Source of the DNA: Paracamarosporium sp. OC-R06-R3
Lineage: Eukaryota; Ascomycota; Dothideomycetes; Pleosporales; Didymosphaeriaceae
Assembly (NCBI GenBank): GCA_019828545.1
Contig: JACVRA010000137.1
Location: 62,001-126,000, forward strand
Length of the DNA: 64,000 nt
Direction: 5' to 3'
Numbering within the stretch: the stretch's first letter is position 1; every line of letters starts with the position of its first letter. Made by a program: the position numbers and the translations under genes. The notes under the pieces are model-generated. The model saw only the letters and a list, made by a program, of their open reading frames with translations, had not been told where the DNA came from and did no database searches. Shown piece after piece: positions 54,065 through 64,000 of this stretch.

Positions 54065-55272
54065 ACGTCTTGCATGCCTTGTCCTTCCATAAAACAGCGC
54101 AATCATCCAATGCCATTTGCAAACCTTTCCAATTCGAATAAAAGAGTCAAAACTTAAGCATATATGTTCGTACAACTGTAAGTTTAGAGATCAACCGAAA
54201 ACGGAACGTGCATATCACACAGGGAAGCACAGGAAAACACGTGGTACGTGGTGGGAGCAGGCTCTGGATCCAGGATACGGCTCAGGTCCGATCATATACC
54301 GATCAAAAAAAAAGGCGGCAGGGATAAAATCAACAAAAAAACATATTTTACACCGTTCTCTCTTCGTGAAATGCGAGCTTGTAATAGCTCGGTGTATGTG
54401 ACGCTTTTACCAAGTGTTATAGACAACATCACTTGCTAGGCCATGACGATTGTATACGTCCCACCCCTGCACGCCTACTGCAACCCCGCACACCCAGTTA
54501 CTAATGCCCCGTAGTCTTTTCGACGTGCATCGTGTGCCCCTCCTTCTAGCTCAACGTGCTTGTAATGTGGATATTTCTGCTTTCTGCTTCGTCCCGACAA
54601 GCTGGTCTGAGATTGCGTTCAACGCATTTAGTCCACGGGACACACTCTACTTCTGATCACGATGATATGATTTAGCTGCGAATCTGTGCTTTTGCGATAT
54701 GGAATCGTTGAGATGTGTCCAGGATGCAACGAAAGGACTCGCGGTGTTAATCCGTAACCAGAAACCACATGATTGTTTATGTGGAAGTTTGTAAACAACG
54801 GGTACTCCCAGCAAATAAAAATAATGCACACAACATCAGTCACGCAGACATGGCAAGGAACACAGAGGTGAATGATACCGAACGATTAAAACTAATACGC
54901 TCTCATTGATTCATACAGTCATGAGCATGTCACAACAAGAAGATGCCTTGCGCAAGACCCCCAAAAAGAAGACAAAACACCAGATATTAACCCGAGACGC
55001 CATACAAGTCCCACCTCCCCCATATACACCGAGCTGGAACACAAACGCCTATGTAGACCGACGAGATATATAGCAGCGGACCAGACTGGCGGAACATGGA
55101 CTGAAACTGGCGGACGAGGAGTGACGGGAGAAGGAGTAGACTTCGTGACGTCGTGACGCTGACGGAAATGTGGAACCAGGACGCCGTTCATGTTATGCCA
55201 TACCAGAACACCGATGATGCATATGCACATGCATGCCATGCTTTCAGATGGAAATCAGATCCGAATGAACGA
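54065..55272. other. Convergent intergenic stretch, 1.2 kb
   Basis: Between the 3' ends of snf4 and cdc14. Several A-rich runs (for example near 54305-54345) and short frames only. No gene, RNA or repeat is recognised. Confidence 0.5.
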
Positions 55273-57319
55273 CTATGCGGGTTTGGCGCCCATAGAACGA
55301 GACACGGAGCTACCGACGCTGCCTACTCGGCCGCTGGTTTTCCTGACTCCACTCTTGTTCTCAGCGCTTCGTCGTGACGGACTCGCGCGGACCTTGCCAA
55401 CGCTGATACTGCCGTGTCCACTTCCGCTCTTTTCTCGTGACGGGGTCTTGGGGTGAGATCCTGCGGGTGCTGTGTTCTCGGCGTCGCTTTCACCATACGT
55501 CGTCCATGTTGAGGTTGTGGTCGTTTTGGTGGTCGTCATGCTGACTGCTCGACGGTCGCGGTCCTTCAAAACGGGAGATCGCGATGTCGTTCGTCGAGCA
55601 ATCTGGCGGAGATGAAACTCCTCATCCGACTCGCCCTCAAATCGACTTATCTCGGTGACGCGTTCAGACCTAGAAAAGGGTTCGTTCTCATGATTGCGGA
55701 TCGGCGATCTCCCGGTACCACCACCATACAATTTGCTTGTCTTTCGCGGTTGACCTGGCGTGGGCGCAGGAAGATTATCTTCTTGGACGCCTATTGATGC
55801 GCCGACGTTGCTGCGCTCATTGGATTCAATTTCTCCGAGAGCGGCGCGCTTCTGCGAGCCGTTGGGCGGAGTAAAGGTTTGACCGTTGCTAGCTAGTCGT
55901 TGCTTGTGCGGTGACCTCGTCGGTGTCGCAGGAATCTTCTCTGCATACTTCGCCTTCATTGTGTCTTCGTACCACCATTCTCGGAATGTAGACTGGTTGA
56001 GGTGTAGCCAATGTTGCTGAGGTCCGACAACCATTCCAGGTCGCATGAAACGCATGTATGCAATGATCTCATTGGCAGTGAATGCGTGCCTGTAAATCAG
56101 GTACGCGCCGATGAGGCAGCCTGTGCGACCTAGACCAGCTTTGCAGTGCACAGCAATGCCCTTTTTCTTCACCGTGATCATCTCGTGCGCCAGGTCAATG
56201 AATTCTCTGACCAATGAAAGTGGAGGGCATGTTCCATCGTCGAAAATCATGTTCAGGTGCTGAATTCCCAACTTGGTAAAGTAGGTTGAGGAGTACAGCT
56301 CCGAATTGAGACGCACAACGAGGCCGATGTTCCTAGCGCAGAAGTGCGACAATACATTCTTAAACGGAGTGGGCAAGCCAGAACGTTGCACTTCGGCGAT
56401 GGTTGATGGCAAGGTGGAATACATGGGCGATGTCGTGGGGATCTCATGGGTTGGCTGCACGTTTGGCGAGGCGAAAGCGAGGAAGTTGGGCGTAACCCAG
56501 TTGAAATCGCCCATATCCACTCGTTCGTACTTCTCATATCTGGGCCTGTTAGCCATGGTCATGGTCATGGTCGTTCGCAACGTGGAACATACTCTTCAAG
56601 GCTAAAGTCTTTTAGCCCGCAAAGTCCTTCCTCTTTTGCTTTCCATACACCGTAAATGACGTCTTGGATGTTCAACACATAGTCAGCCTGGCTGTAACCT
56701 GCATCACGGAATGGCATGCACGGTGGGTCCATCTGTGCGATAGGCGCCAGAGCCAGATGCGGTGGCCATGACTGGATCAGGACCATGTAGCAGGCCAGAA
56801 TGCAGGCCGCGTTTGCTCGACCTGTTTTCCTTGTCAACATTGGTTCATGCACATACATGGACGCACGTACTTCTCGAGTCGGCGCTGCTCCAGAAGATGA
56901 CAGCACGGTCCTCATTCGCAGGGTCTCCCAACACCTCATGCAGCTGGACTGCAAATCTGTACAGATGGCCAATGTGCAATGGGCCAAAATCAGCATGGAA
57001 GGCGTTGTACAGGAGACTCTTGTCGATGGTAAAGTATACAGGCGGTTGGACGTGCTTGGTGGCAGCGGTGGGACCGGATTGCGCCTTGGTTGAACGCTTC
57101 GACGGTGACTGGTTGGAACGTTCCAGGTACTTGAAGGGCGTATCGGCGTTGGGGGGGTTGGTGAAGGAGGCCAGATAGAGCCGGTCTGTAGAAACAGTGA
57201 GAAGTGGATTCGCAGGCGCATTGCTGTTGGGACGGACCTTGAATGTACTCGATGACTTGACCGTACGCGGTTCCCGCGCCGGAGCGAGACATCTTGGCCA
57301 CTCGCTGCTGCGCAGACAT
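55273..57319 (-). CDS. cdc14: Dual-specificity phosphatase Cdc14
   Basis: Four exons: 57238-57319, 56871-57185, 56593-56821 and 55273-56539, about 630 residues. The start at 57319 (MSAQQRVAKMSRSG) precedes EYIQDRLYLASFTNPP, the conserved Cdc14 N-terminal domain. The catalytic domain has the P-loop HCKAGLGRTG, the FDDGTCPP loop and the RPGMVVGPQQHWLH block. The C-terminal 200 residues are Ser/Arg/Thr-rich and disordered, with nuclear-localisation-like clusters. It reverses CDK phosphorylation at mitotic exit and cytokinesis. An ATGGTC triple repeat sits in the third intron. Confidence 0.95.
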
Positions 57320-58011
57320 TGCGACGGGACTTGCGGCGACTCAGGGAAGACTGCGCTTGCTGAAAGCGCAAGGGCGCCTTGTGTATCGACGGTCGTATGA
57401 GCAGCCGGCAGGACAGGCCAGCAGCACGGTGCGGAGGCGTTGGGCGCGCGCTGCAGCGGGATGGTCTTGCGCAGGGCGGACGGCAGGCGTCGCGCAGTCT
57501 ATCGGCTGGTGCTGGCCGGCTAAGGAATAATGTAAAGATGCGGAGTGGTGTTGCGAACGAGTGAGGGAAGAGGCGCGGTAGAAATGTAGTCCCATGTTGT
57601 TTATGGGTTGGCCCGACCAACAACAAACCTAAGGGCCGAAATCGGGCTAGCGCGGCCGCTAAGGTTTCAACGACGTGCTACCTGGCGACGCCCACAACAA
57701 CAGCCCCCCTTCGCAATCATCTGGGCCGTGTTCAGGTGAGGGACCCCTGCTCGTCATTGTTTGTTTGCTCGTGCACCGCTTTAGCCACCCCTGCGCCCGG
57801 TATGAGTATACAAACGCTCACCTATCGCAGCCTGCTCTGAGCGTGACGGCATCGATCCACCAATCTGACATTCGCTTCCCGCATCAGACTGCAGTGCTAG
57901 GGCACTTTAAGACTAGACGGATATCCACGTCATTAACAAAGAGGTTCACCAAATCCAGCTGTCACGGCAACTGCGCTCGCTTTCAACCTCTTCGTTTTTT
58001 TTGCCGCAAGG
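57320..58011. promoter_or_regulatory. Divergent promoter of cdc14 and SET-domain gene
   Basis: 692 bases between start codons. GC-rich near cdc14. No other gene is seen. Confidence 0.4.
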
Positions 58012-60008
58012 ATGATAAGACGAGGGAGAACCGAGGGGTGGCTCAAAGAGCCGATCGAAGCTCTTCCTACCTGGGCCAACTTCCATGGCGTTAGGTTCAA
58101 TGGCATCCAGGTTGGCCCATTGCCGGGTTTCGAAGAGCGTGGTTCCACAGTGATAGCTGCCCGCAAACTCATTGGCGATGAAGAAGATCCCTTGATGACC
58201 ATCCCGAAGGAGTTGATTTTGTCAAAGCAAAACATTGAGCTGATGGCCAAATCAGATCAGCATCTCCGGGAGGTCCTGCACGCCCTTGGTGACTTTGGAT
58301 GGACCACCCGAGGTGCAGTCCTGACATTTTTACTCATGCAGGCGACCATCTCTTGCCCAGACGTCAAGGATGTCGGCGTCCGTACGCCACTGACTGAGTA
58401 CGTCAAGTATCTTCCAGATGAACTACTCCCGACGTTCTGGAGCGAAGAGGAGCACGAGCTTCTGGAAGGAACCACGCTTCGCTCTGCTGTCCGAGCCAAG
58501 ATGAATAGCCTGTTGCGGGAGTTTGAATCATTTCGTACCGCAACAGAAAACATTAGCTGGTGTGCTAGATACTGGTGGGACGAGGAAGCTGGTTTGGTTA
58601 GTGAACCCCTGCGGGTTTGGTTGCGATCAGCATGAGCCTTATGTGTGCTTTGTCACTTAAGATGCCTTACGAAGGTGCTATTCCGTGCAGTTACTGATCT
58701 TTCCAGGTCACCTTTGACGACTGGTTGCGTGTCGATGCCATGTATCGATCTAGGGCGCTCGAATTTCCCGGCGTAGGAGATGCTATGGTGCCCTGCATTG
58801 ACATGGCCAATCATGCTTCTGGAGATGCTACAGCCGCCTTGTATGAAACTGATGATGATGGCAACGCTATCTTGATTTTGCGGGATAGTAAAGACATCTC
58901 ACAAGGTGGCGAAGTAACTATCACGTAAGTTTATCTCGCTGATGATAGTATCAGCTAGAATTCGTCTCGCGCATGATGGGTCCGCACTGCACGTAATGGG
59001 TCTGCTTGCTGTCTGATGAAGAGCATACTCTGTGTAACATAGTGATTGGGCTAACCAAATCAGATATGGCGATGATAAAGGTGCTTGCGAGAACATATTC
59101 TCTTATGGCTTCCTCGAAGACACAATGGCGTCTGCCAAGATCATCTTTCTCAATCTTGATATCCCAGACGATGACCCGCTCCGCCCTGCCAAGATTTACG
59201 TCTGCAACACAGCACCGGGCTTCCGCCTCGTGGACAAGCAGAACACGATAGAATGGGAGAGCGACTTTGTCTGGCTAGTAGTTGTCAACGAAGAAGATGG
59301 TACGTAACCCAAAAGCCCGCACATTCCGGGGCGAATAGCTGGCAATAATAGCAAAGAGGCTTGGCCCGCAGCAACCTCTCTGAAAATACATGAGATCGGC
59401 GTGTACTGACTTGAGTCATCCCTCTAGGAATTGACTTCAAGGTTAGGCAGACAGTGGATGGGGGTCGGGAAATACAAGCCTTTTGGAAAGAGAGCGAACT
59501 CAACGATACTTCAAAGATACGCACGCTGCTCGAAGAGGACCCTCTTTGGGAAGTGTACCAACTTCGAGCGGTCGTCCTGATGCAGGGTCGAGTAGATGCA
59601 CAATTAGAGACATTACGGGCTGTCGGCAACCCTACATTGGAAGGAACAACAAGAGAAGGTGAGTCAGTTGGAGTCAGGTTGTTTACGAGCATGATATACT
59701 GACTCTACAGGGCCGTGGTACCTTGCCGCGCGACTACGCGAACTGGAGTTGGAAATGCTACAAAGAGCAGCAACCGTTTTGGACAATCAGGTATGAGAAT
59801 GTACCCGTGCTTGTGGGTCCACGACCTGCAGCACATTCTACGCACCCACTGCCAGTTATGCTGCCTGAGCATCTGTCTTGTTTGCTTCGCTGACACATGG
59901 TGTGAACAGAGATCGGCTCTTCTGGATACGGAGACAATACAGCGGTACCTGGGACTCATCGAAGACGAAGGCAACGATGAGGAACAGGAAGAAGTAGATT
60001 TCACCTAA
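58012..60008 (+). CDS. SET-domain protein lysine methyltransferase (LSMT/SETD6-like)
   Basis: Six exons: 58012-58596, 58707-58924, 59064-59299, 59428-59658, 59711-59790 and 59910-60008, about 482 residues. The N-terminal part of the SET domain begins after residue 20 (WANFHGVRFNGIQVGPLPGFEERGSTVIAARK, broken here by limits) with PLMTIPKELILS. A helical insertion follows, and the core RALEFPGVGDAMVPCIDMANH contains the DxxNH motif typical of this class, then SQGGEVTITYGDD and the FSYGFLED ending. The C-terminal 160 residues are a helical substrate-binding domain. Non-histone lysine methylation is likely, for example of ribosomal or elongation factors. The target is unknown. Confidence 0.88.
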
Positions 60009-61624
60009 GTCGATCGACATCCCCACATCCATTTACGCTACTATGCAAGCGCCATGCTCATAGGCCACGTTGAAGCTGACTGGCTCCTCGGTTTCATGGT
60101 ACCGTTAATATAAAGCCACGCCTCGTACTTCCGAGCACTTCGCGGTGCAGTCACATTAGGCAGCTGCTAGGGACTGTCTGTCAGCCACCGTGATTGCCAT
60201 AGAAGCATTGTGGAAGGCTTCTCCACATGGTGCTGCTACAGTGCTTGTCCACGCCGTTCTAAGGCGGCCCCCGTACATTGTGTTTCGCTTGGTTGAAGTC
60301 GGGATTGCTCATCTTAGGCCACGTTGGTGTCCGAATACCGGTAAAAAGCTGGGGCCGCGTCAAATCATTCAGTAAATATCGCACAGCAACGCCGTCGTGA
60401 TTGTGAATGAGATTGAAATGCGCGGGAGTGGTGGTTTGTGGATGCAGGCGGACAGAATCAGACGGCGCGGTGTGCCGCAATCCCGGCAGAAGTGATTCCG
60501 AAGTTATTCAGTGCTAGACTATACCAACAAGGACATGTACAAGAACAATCAGCGAAGATGGCTTCCATGTCGTCGTTTATCAAGGTCGAAGCAGAGATCT
60601 CCACAGCACTTTATGGGTTGGGTGCAACGATTGGAGGTGGCGGAACGTCGCGGACCAGGACATGGTGGCCCTGTAACGCCATATCTTGGGCAGGCCAGCA
60701 AAGCGAGTGGCCAGCAATGCATGTCTCTGGGTGCGTGGATATTGAGGAATCCCCGGCTTCTCGAAGAACGGTAGAATCATGCCGACCCAAGCAATGATGT
60801 GCATGGGCGGCTATCGAGGATGCAGCGTTGATGAAGGTGGATGTGGCACGTAGAGTGTGTTTACGAAGACGGGGTCATGTGGGCACGCAGGAACCACAGG
60901 GCGACGGCGTGGGGGCTCTGGGAGACGGCGGGCGATGGTGGTCGGGGTCGGGTGAATTGCGATTACGTGCAACAAGCGTGATTGACATTGCTTGTTCCGC
61001 ACTGCCTAGAAGCAGGTCGCCCGAACGCGTGAGTTCGAGGCAGCGGCAGGTTCGAGAGCAATACCCCCTCGGTGCGTACGAGTAAGAAGGCGACGGGCCA
61101 CTGTGCCGCGCTTGCAGACGGCCAGGTTGAGACGCACAGGGTCGCTGACGATGCGCAAGCGGCTAGCCACTGGCGAGGAGCACGAAAAAGGAGCGGAGGC
61201 AGGGCGTCGGCGCAGCGTCACATTGGGCGACCGGGAGGACCCTGGGCAGCGTCGCCCAGCGTCGCCCTCAGTGTTCCCCGCATCGCCGTGCTGAGGGCCC
61301 CAGAAAACGCTAACACTAGCGGCCCAGAGGCGTGCGAGCACGGCCACGACGCACTGGCGGCTCCCCGGCGGCCATACATGGCTGCCCGCAGCCCTCCCTC
61401 CACCCTCCACCCTCACCCTCCACCTCCTCCGCCGCCTCTCGACTTATATGCGCCCACGCCGCCCCCGTACTGAACACCTGCCGCCACTCCCACCGCCTGC
61501 CACGCCCTGCCGACTCCTGCTCGCCGAGACACCCCGAATGGGAGCAACCGGCACTTCCGCAGCACGACCAGACGTCCGCTCGACACGCTGCACCCTCGAG
61601 ACGTGACGCACCAACACCGCCAGC
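60009..61624. promoter_or_regulatory. Long upstream region of the FacB/Cat8-like gene
   Basis: 1.6 kb without a supported gene. Overlapping frames near 60438-60804 and 60828-61646 are compositional. The last 300 bases are C/T-rich, as in fungal core promoters, and hold a G-quadruplex motif on the minus strand. Confidence 0.45.
61392..61418 (-). promoter_or_regulatory. G-quadruplex motif upstream of the FacB-like gene
   Basis: Five C-triplets on the plus strand (61392, 61396, 61403, 61410, 61416) separated by 1, 4, 4 and 3 bases, so the minus strand has five GGG tracts. It lies about 205 bp before the start codon on the template strand of the gene. Confidence 0.55.
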
Positions 61625-64000
61625 ATGCCCGGCATCCTCCCCATGAAGGTCATCAAGGTCGGCACCAACAACCAGACCCGCATCGCCCAGGCCTGCGACC
61701 GCTGCCGATCCAAGAAAATTCGATGCGATGGCGTGCGGCCCCAGTGCACCCAGTGCGTCAATGTGGGCTTCGAGTGCAAGACTAGCGACAAGCTCAGCCG
61801 CCGCGCCTTTCCCCGTGGCTATACCGAGTCGCTCGAGGAGCGCGTACGCGCCCTCGAGTCAGAGGTGCGCGACCTGAAGGACCTGTTGGACGAGAAGGAC
61901 GAGAAGATCGACATGCTCTCACGGATACATTCGCACTCGTCTCCCACAAACACGGCGCCCAGGCCGTCGGTAACTCCCATCTCAGAGGTCCGTGAAGAGT
62001 CGCAAGAAAAAGACGACACTTTCAAGGTACAGCAGTCGCCCCTGCTGCTCGACGACGAGAACCGAGACACGTACTGCGTGGGAAGCTCGAGTGGAAGAGC
62101 ACTCGTTGGTATGTCAAACGGCATCTTGCAATGCAGTTTTTCCGCCGCTAACATTACATAGAATCGTTCAAACAGCGCGCACAAGAATGTGGGAGGTCGT
62201 GCTCAGATGTCAACTCAAATGCCTTCTTTGGTACTGGTTCGAAACCCTCGGTACCGCATTCACCGAAGCGAGCCATCTCGTTCAAAGCTCCACCACGTCT
62301 GGTGTCCGACCAGATGATCAACATATTTTTCCAGGAATGGGCACCACTGTTTCCCGTCCTGCATCGGCCTACTTTCCTTTCTCTTTACGAGCAATATGTT
62401 GCCAGCCCAGAGGCTCTGACCGACAAGAAGTCAATCGCTAAACTCAATCTGGTGTTCGGGATCGCTGCACTTTCAAGCGATGTGAGTAATAACACGCACC
62501 TCACTGGTTAATGCTGACCATAGCAGCCCCGTGATGGCCAGGATGTTGAATCTTTCGAAGCGCAGTGGCAGGCTGCATTGGAAGGCTTCCTTATGGATAA
62601 CGACATTGCGACTCTGCAATGTCTAGTCCTAGCTCAAATACACTGCTTGCTTAAAGCAGATTACTCTCGGCTCCTCAAATACAAGGGGCTTGCCATTGGC
62701 CTGTCACAGCGCCTCGGTTTGCACCAATCGCAGAAACGGTTCGCTCTCGGAGCATTAACGAGCGAGACACGCAAGAAGGTCTTCTGGTCGCTCTATACCG
62801 TAGACTGGTAAGTGCTGACCTAGATTTTGGTGCGAAATCATCTGCTGACCGACGATAGCTTTTCTGCTGCTCATCTTGGTCTTCCCAAACTCCTACGGGA
62901 GGAGGATGTGCACTGTGAATACCCAGTAGATGCCGATGACGAGTATGTCACTGAAAAGGGTTTCCTGCCGACTCTTCCAGGAGAGTCGACCAAACTCTCG
63001 AGCGCCTTGGCTCTGTTCCGGCTGTCGCGCATCCTCTCCAGGGTGCTGGCAGACCTGTATCCTGCATCAGCGGTGCATGAAATATCCTTCCGTACCATTT
63101 CTTCGCTTTCCGACGACCTCGAGGAATGGACCACTAACCTCGCACCGCATCTCAAACTTACCTTCCAGCAAGATAAGCCTAGCACAAACGTGACCAGCAG
63201 CAGGTCACCCATTCTGGTAAATTTTAACTGAGCCCAACTTATATTGGATAGATGCAGCTAACAAGATCCCAGTCCTTGGCGTACAATCATATTCGGTCAC
63301 TCATCTATCGTCCGGTGGTCGTTGCCAACCTTGGCGATAAGGGCTCTTCGGCAATGGTCGCTGTTGGCGATTCGTCCAAGCATATCGTGCAGATCGTGCA
63401 ACTGCTTGATGAACGCAAGTTGAGCTTCTCCTTCTGTCTCAACAGAAACGAGGTCTTGGTCCAGGCGGGCTTTGGGCTCTTGTTCCAGACGCTCAATCTC
63501 GACCGTGATGGCAAGCTCATCAAAGACTGTAGTCGGTTGAGTTGCACCGTAATGGACATGCTTGACTATGGCACCGCTGCTGGCGCTCACGAATTTAGGC
63601 GCGTGGGATGCTCGATGATTGCCATCCCACGTGCGGAGCCATTGCCGGCTCCGATCCTGTCCCGTCACAATTCAGAAAGTACAATGGCCGCTCCTATGGA
63701 TCGCTTCCGTGTCACGCAAAAGTCGCTCAAGGCAATCGCCGCACGTTTCTCGCCGGGCACCGTGAAAGCACACTTGCAAGAAGCAGCCAAAGAACCACGC
63801 CGCGCCACGCTTCCCAATATCTCACCGTCCATGGGCACCCACACGAACCAATCGTCGGCCAGCCTCTCCTCCATCCGCTCTGAACCTCAGGACCCTCGTG
63901 CGGATCCCACACTTAGCCCACTCTCCCACCGTGCCTCCTTTTCCGCCCACCCTAGACGCCGTCCTAGCCACCTCGTTCACCCTAGCCAGAACCCAAACAT
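61625..64000 (+). CDS. facB: FacB/Cat8-like Zn2Cys6 transcription factor, 3' part beyond the window
   Basis: Five exons so far: 61625-62108, 62162-62481, 62524-62807, 62859-63216 and 63273 to the window edge (frame still open), about 720 residues present. The zinc cluster [20 protein letters not shown] and the linker [19 protein letters not shown] are almost signature sequences of Cat8/FacB, activators of acetate use, gluconeogenesis and the glyoxylate cycle. A coiled coil ([20 protein letters not shown]) follows, then the fungal_trans domain ([52 protein letters not shown]). The tail is Pro/Ser-rich. The acceptor of exon 5 is ambiguous (63273, or after 63249 with extra residues). Symbol by similarity only. 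Confidence 0.85.

Overview
This window is nuclear DNA from a filamentous ascomycete, most likely a Dothideomycete of the Pleosporales type (inference from gene content and style). Genes are split by short introns of about 45-165 nt with GTRNGT donors. Fungal-specific families are present, including two Zn2Cys6 factors, a fungal SREBP, a DSC-type E3 ligase, an alternative NADH dehydrogenase and cyanase. I see no rRNA, tRNA, CRISPR array or intact transposon. About 30 protein genes can be supported. Most have splice models that I derived by hand and checked for reading phase across every junction.

Layout. 0.4-8.1 kb holds a small secreted protein, a Zn2Cys6 regulator, a GFA-domain protein with an extra coiled-coil tail, an F-box-like nuclear protein and a second secreted protein. 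8.5-13.2 kb holds a HAD hydrolase and the SREBP gene, both on the minus strand. 13.2-16.8 kb has no confident gene: a GC-rich SREBP upstream region with a G-quadruplex motif, then an AT-rich island with a tiny signal-peptide ORF and other degenerate coding traces. 16.8-30.8 kb holds two uncharacterised membrane proteins, external NADH dehydrogenase, a DUF427 protein, bystin and Ash2 on a shared promoter, an aromatic-amino-acid decarboxylase, and a small orphan gene. 31.3-36.4 kb holds phospholipase D and cyanase, divergent. 36.9-45 kb holds a C2H2 zinc-finger protein, a rhomboid protease and a Dsc1/Tul1-type E3 ligase. 45.4-60 kb is housekeeping: mitofusin Fzo1, ESCRT-III Vps2, a PP2C phosphatase, the AMPK gamma subunit Snf4, Cdc14 and a SET-domain methyltransferase. 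61.6-64 kb is a FacB/Cat8-like regulator that runs off the right edge.

How genes relate. The clearest functional theme is sterol/hypoxia signalling. The SREBP precursor (10.1-13.2 kb), a Golgi DSC E3 ligase subunit (42.3-44.8 kb) and a rhomboid protease (40.1-41.8 kb) lie within 35 kb, the last two as tail-to-tail neighbours. In Aspergillus and fission yeast the DSC complex activates SREBP, and a rhomboid of a particular class also takes part. A second theme is carbon and energy control: Snf4, a FacB/Cat8-type activator (a class normally downstream of Snf1) and the alternative NADH dehydrogenase. I see no secondary-metabolite cluster and no new mobile system. The least explained sequence is the AT-rich island at about 14.6-16.8 kb.
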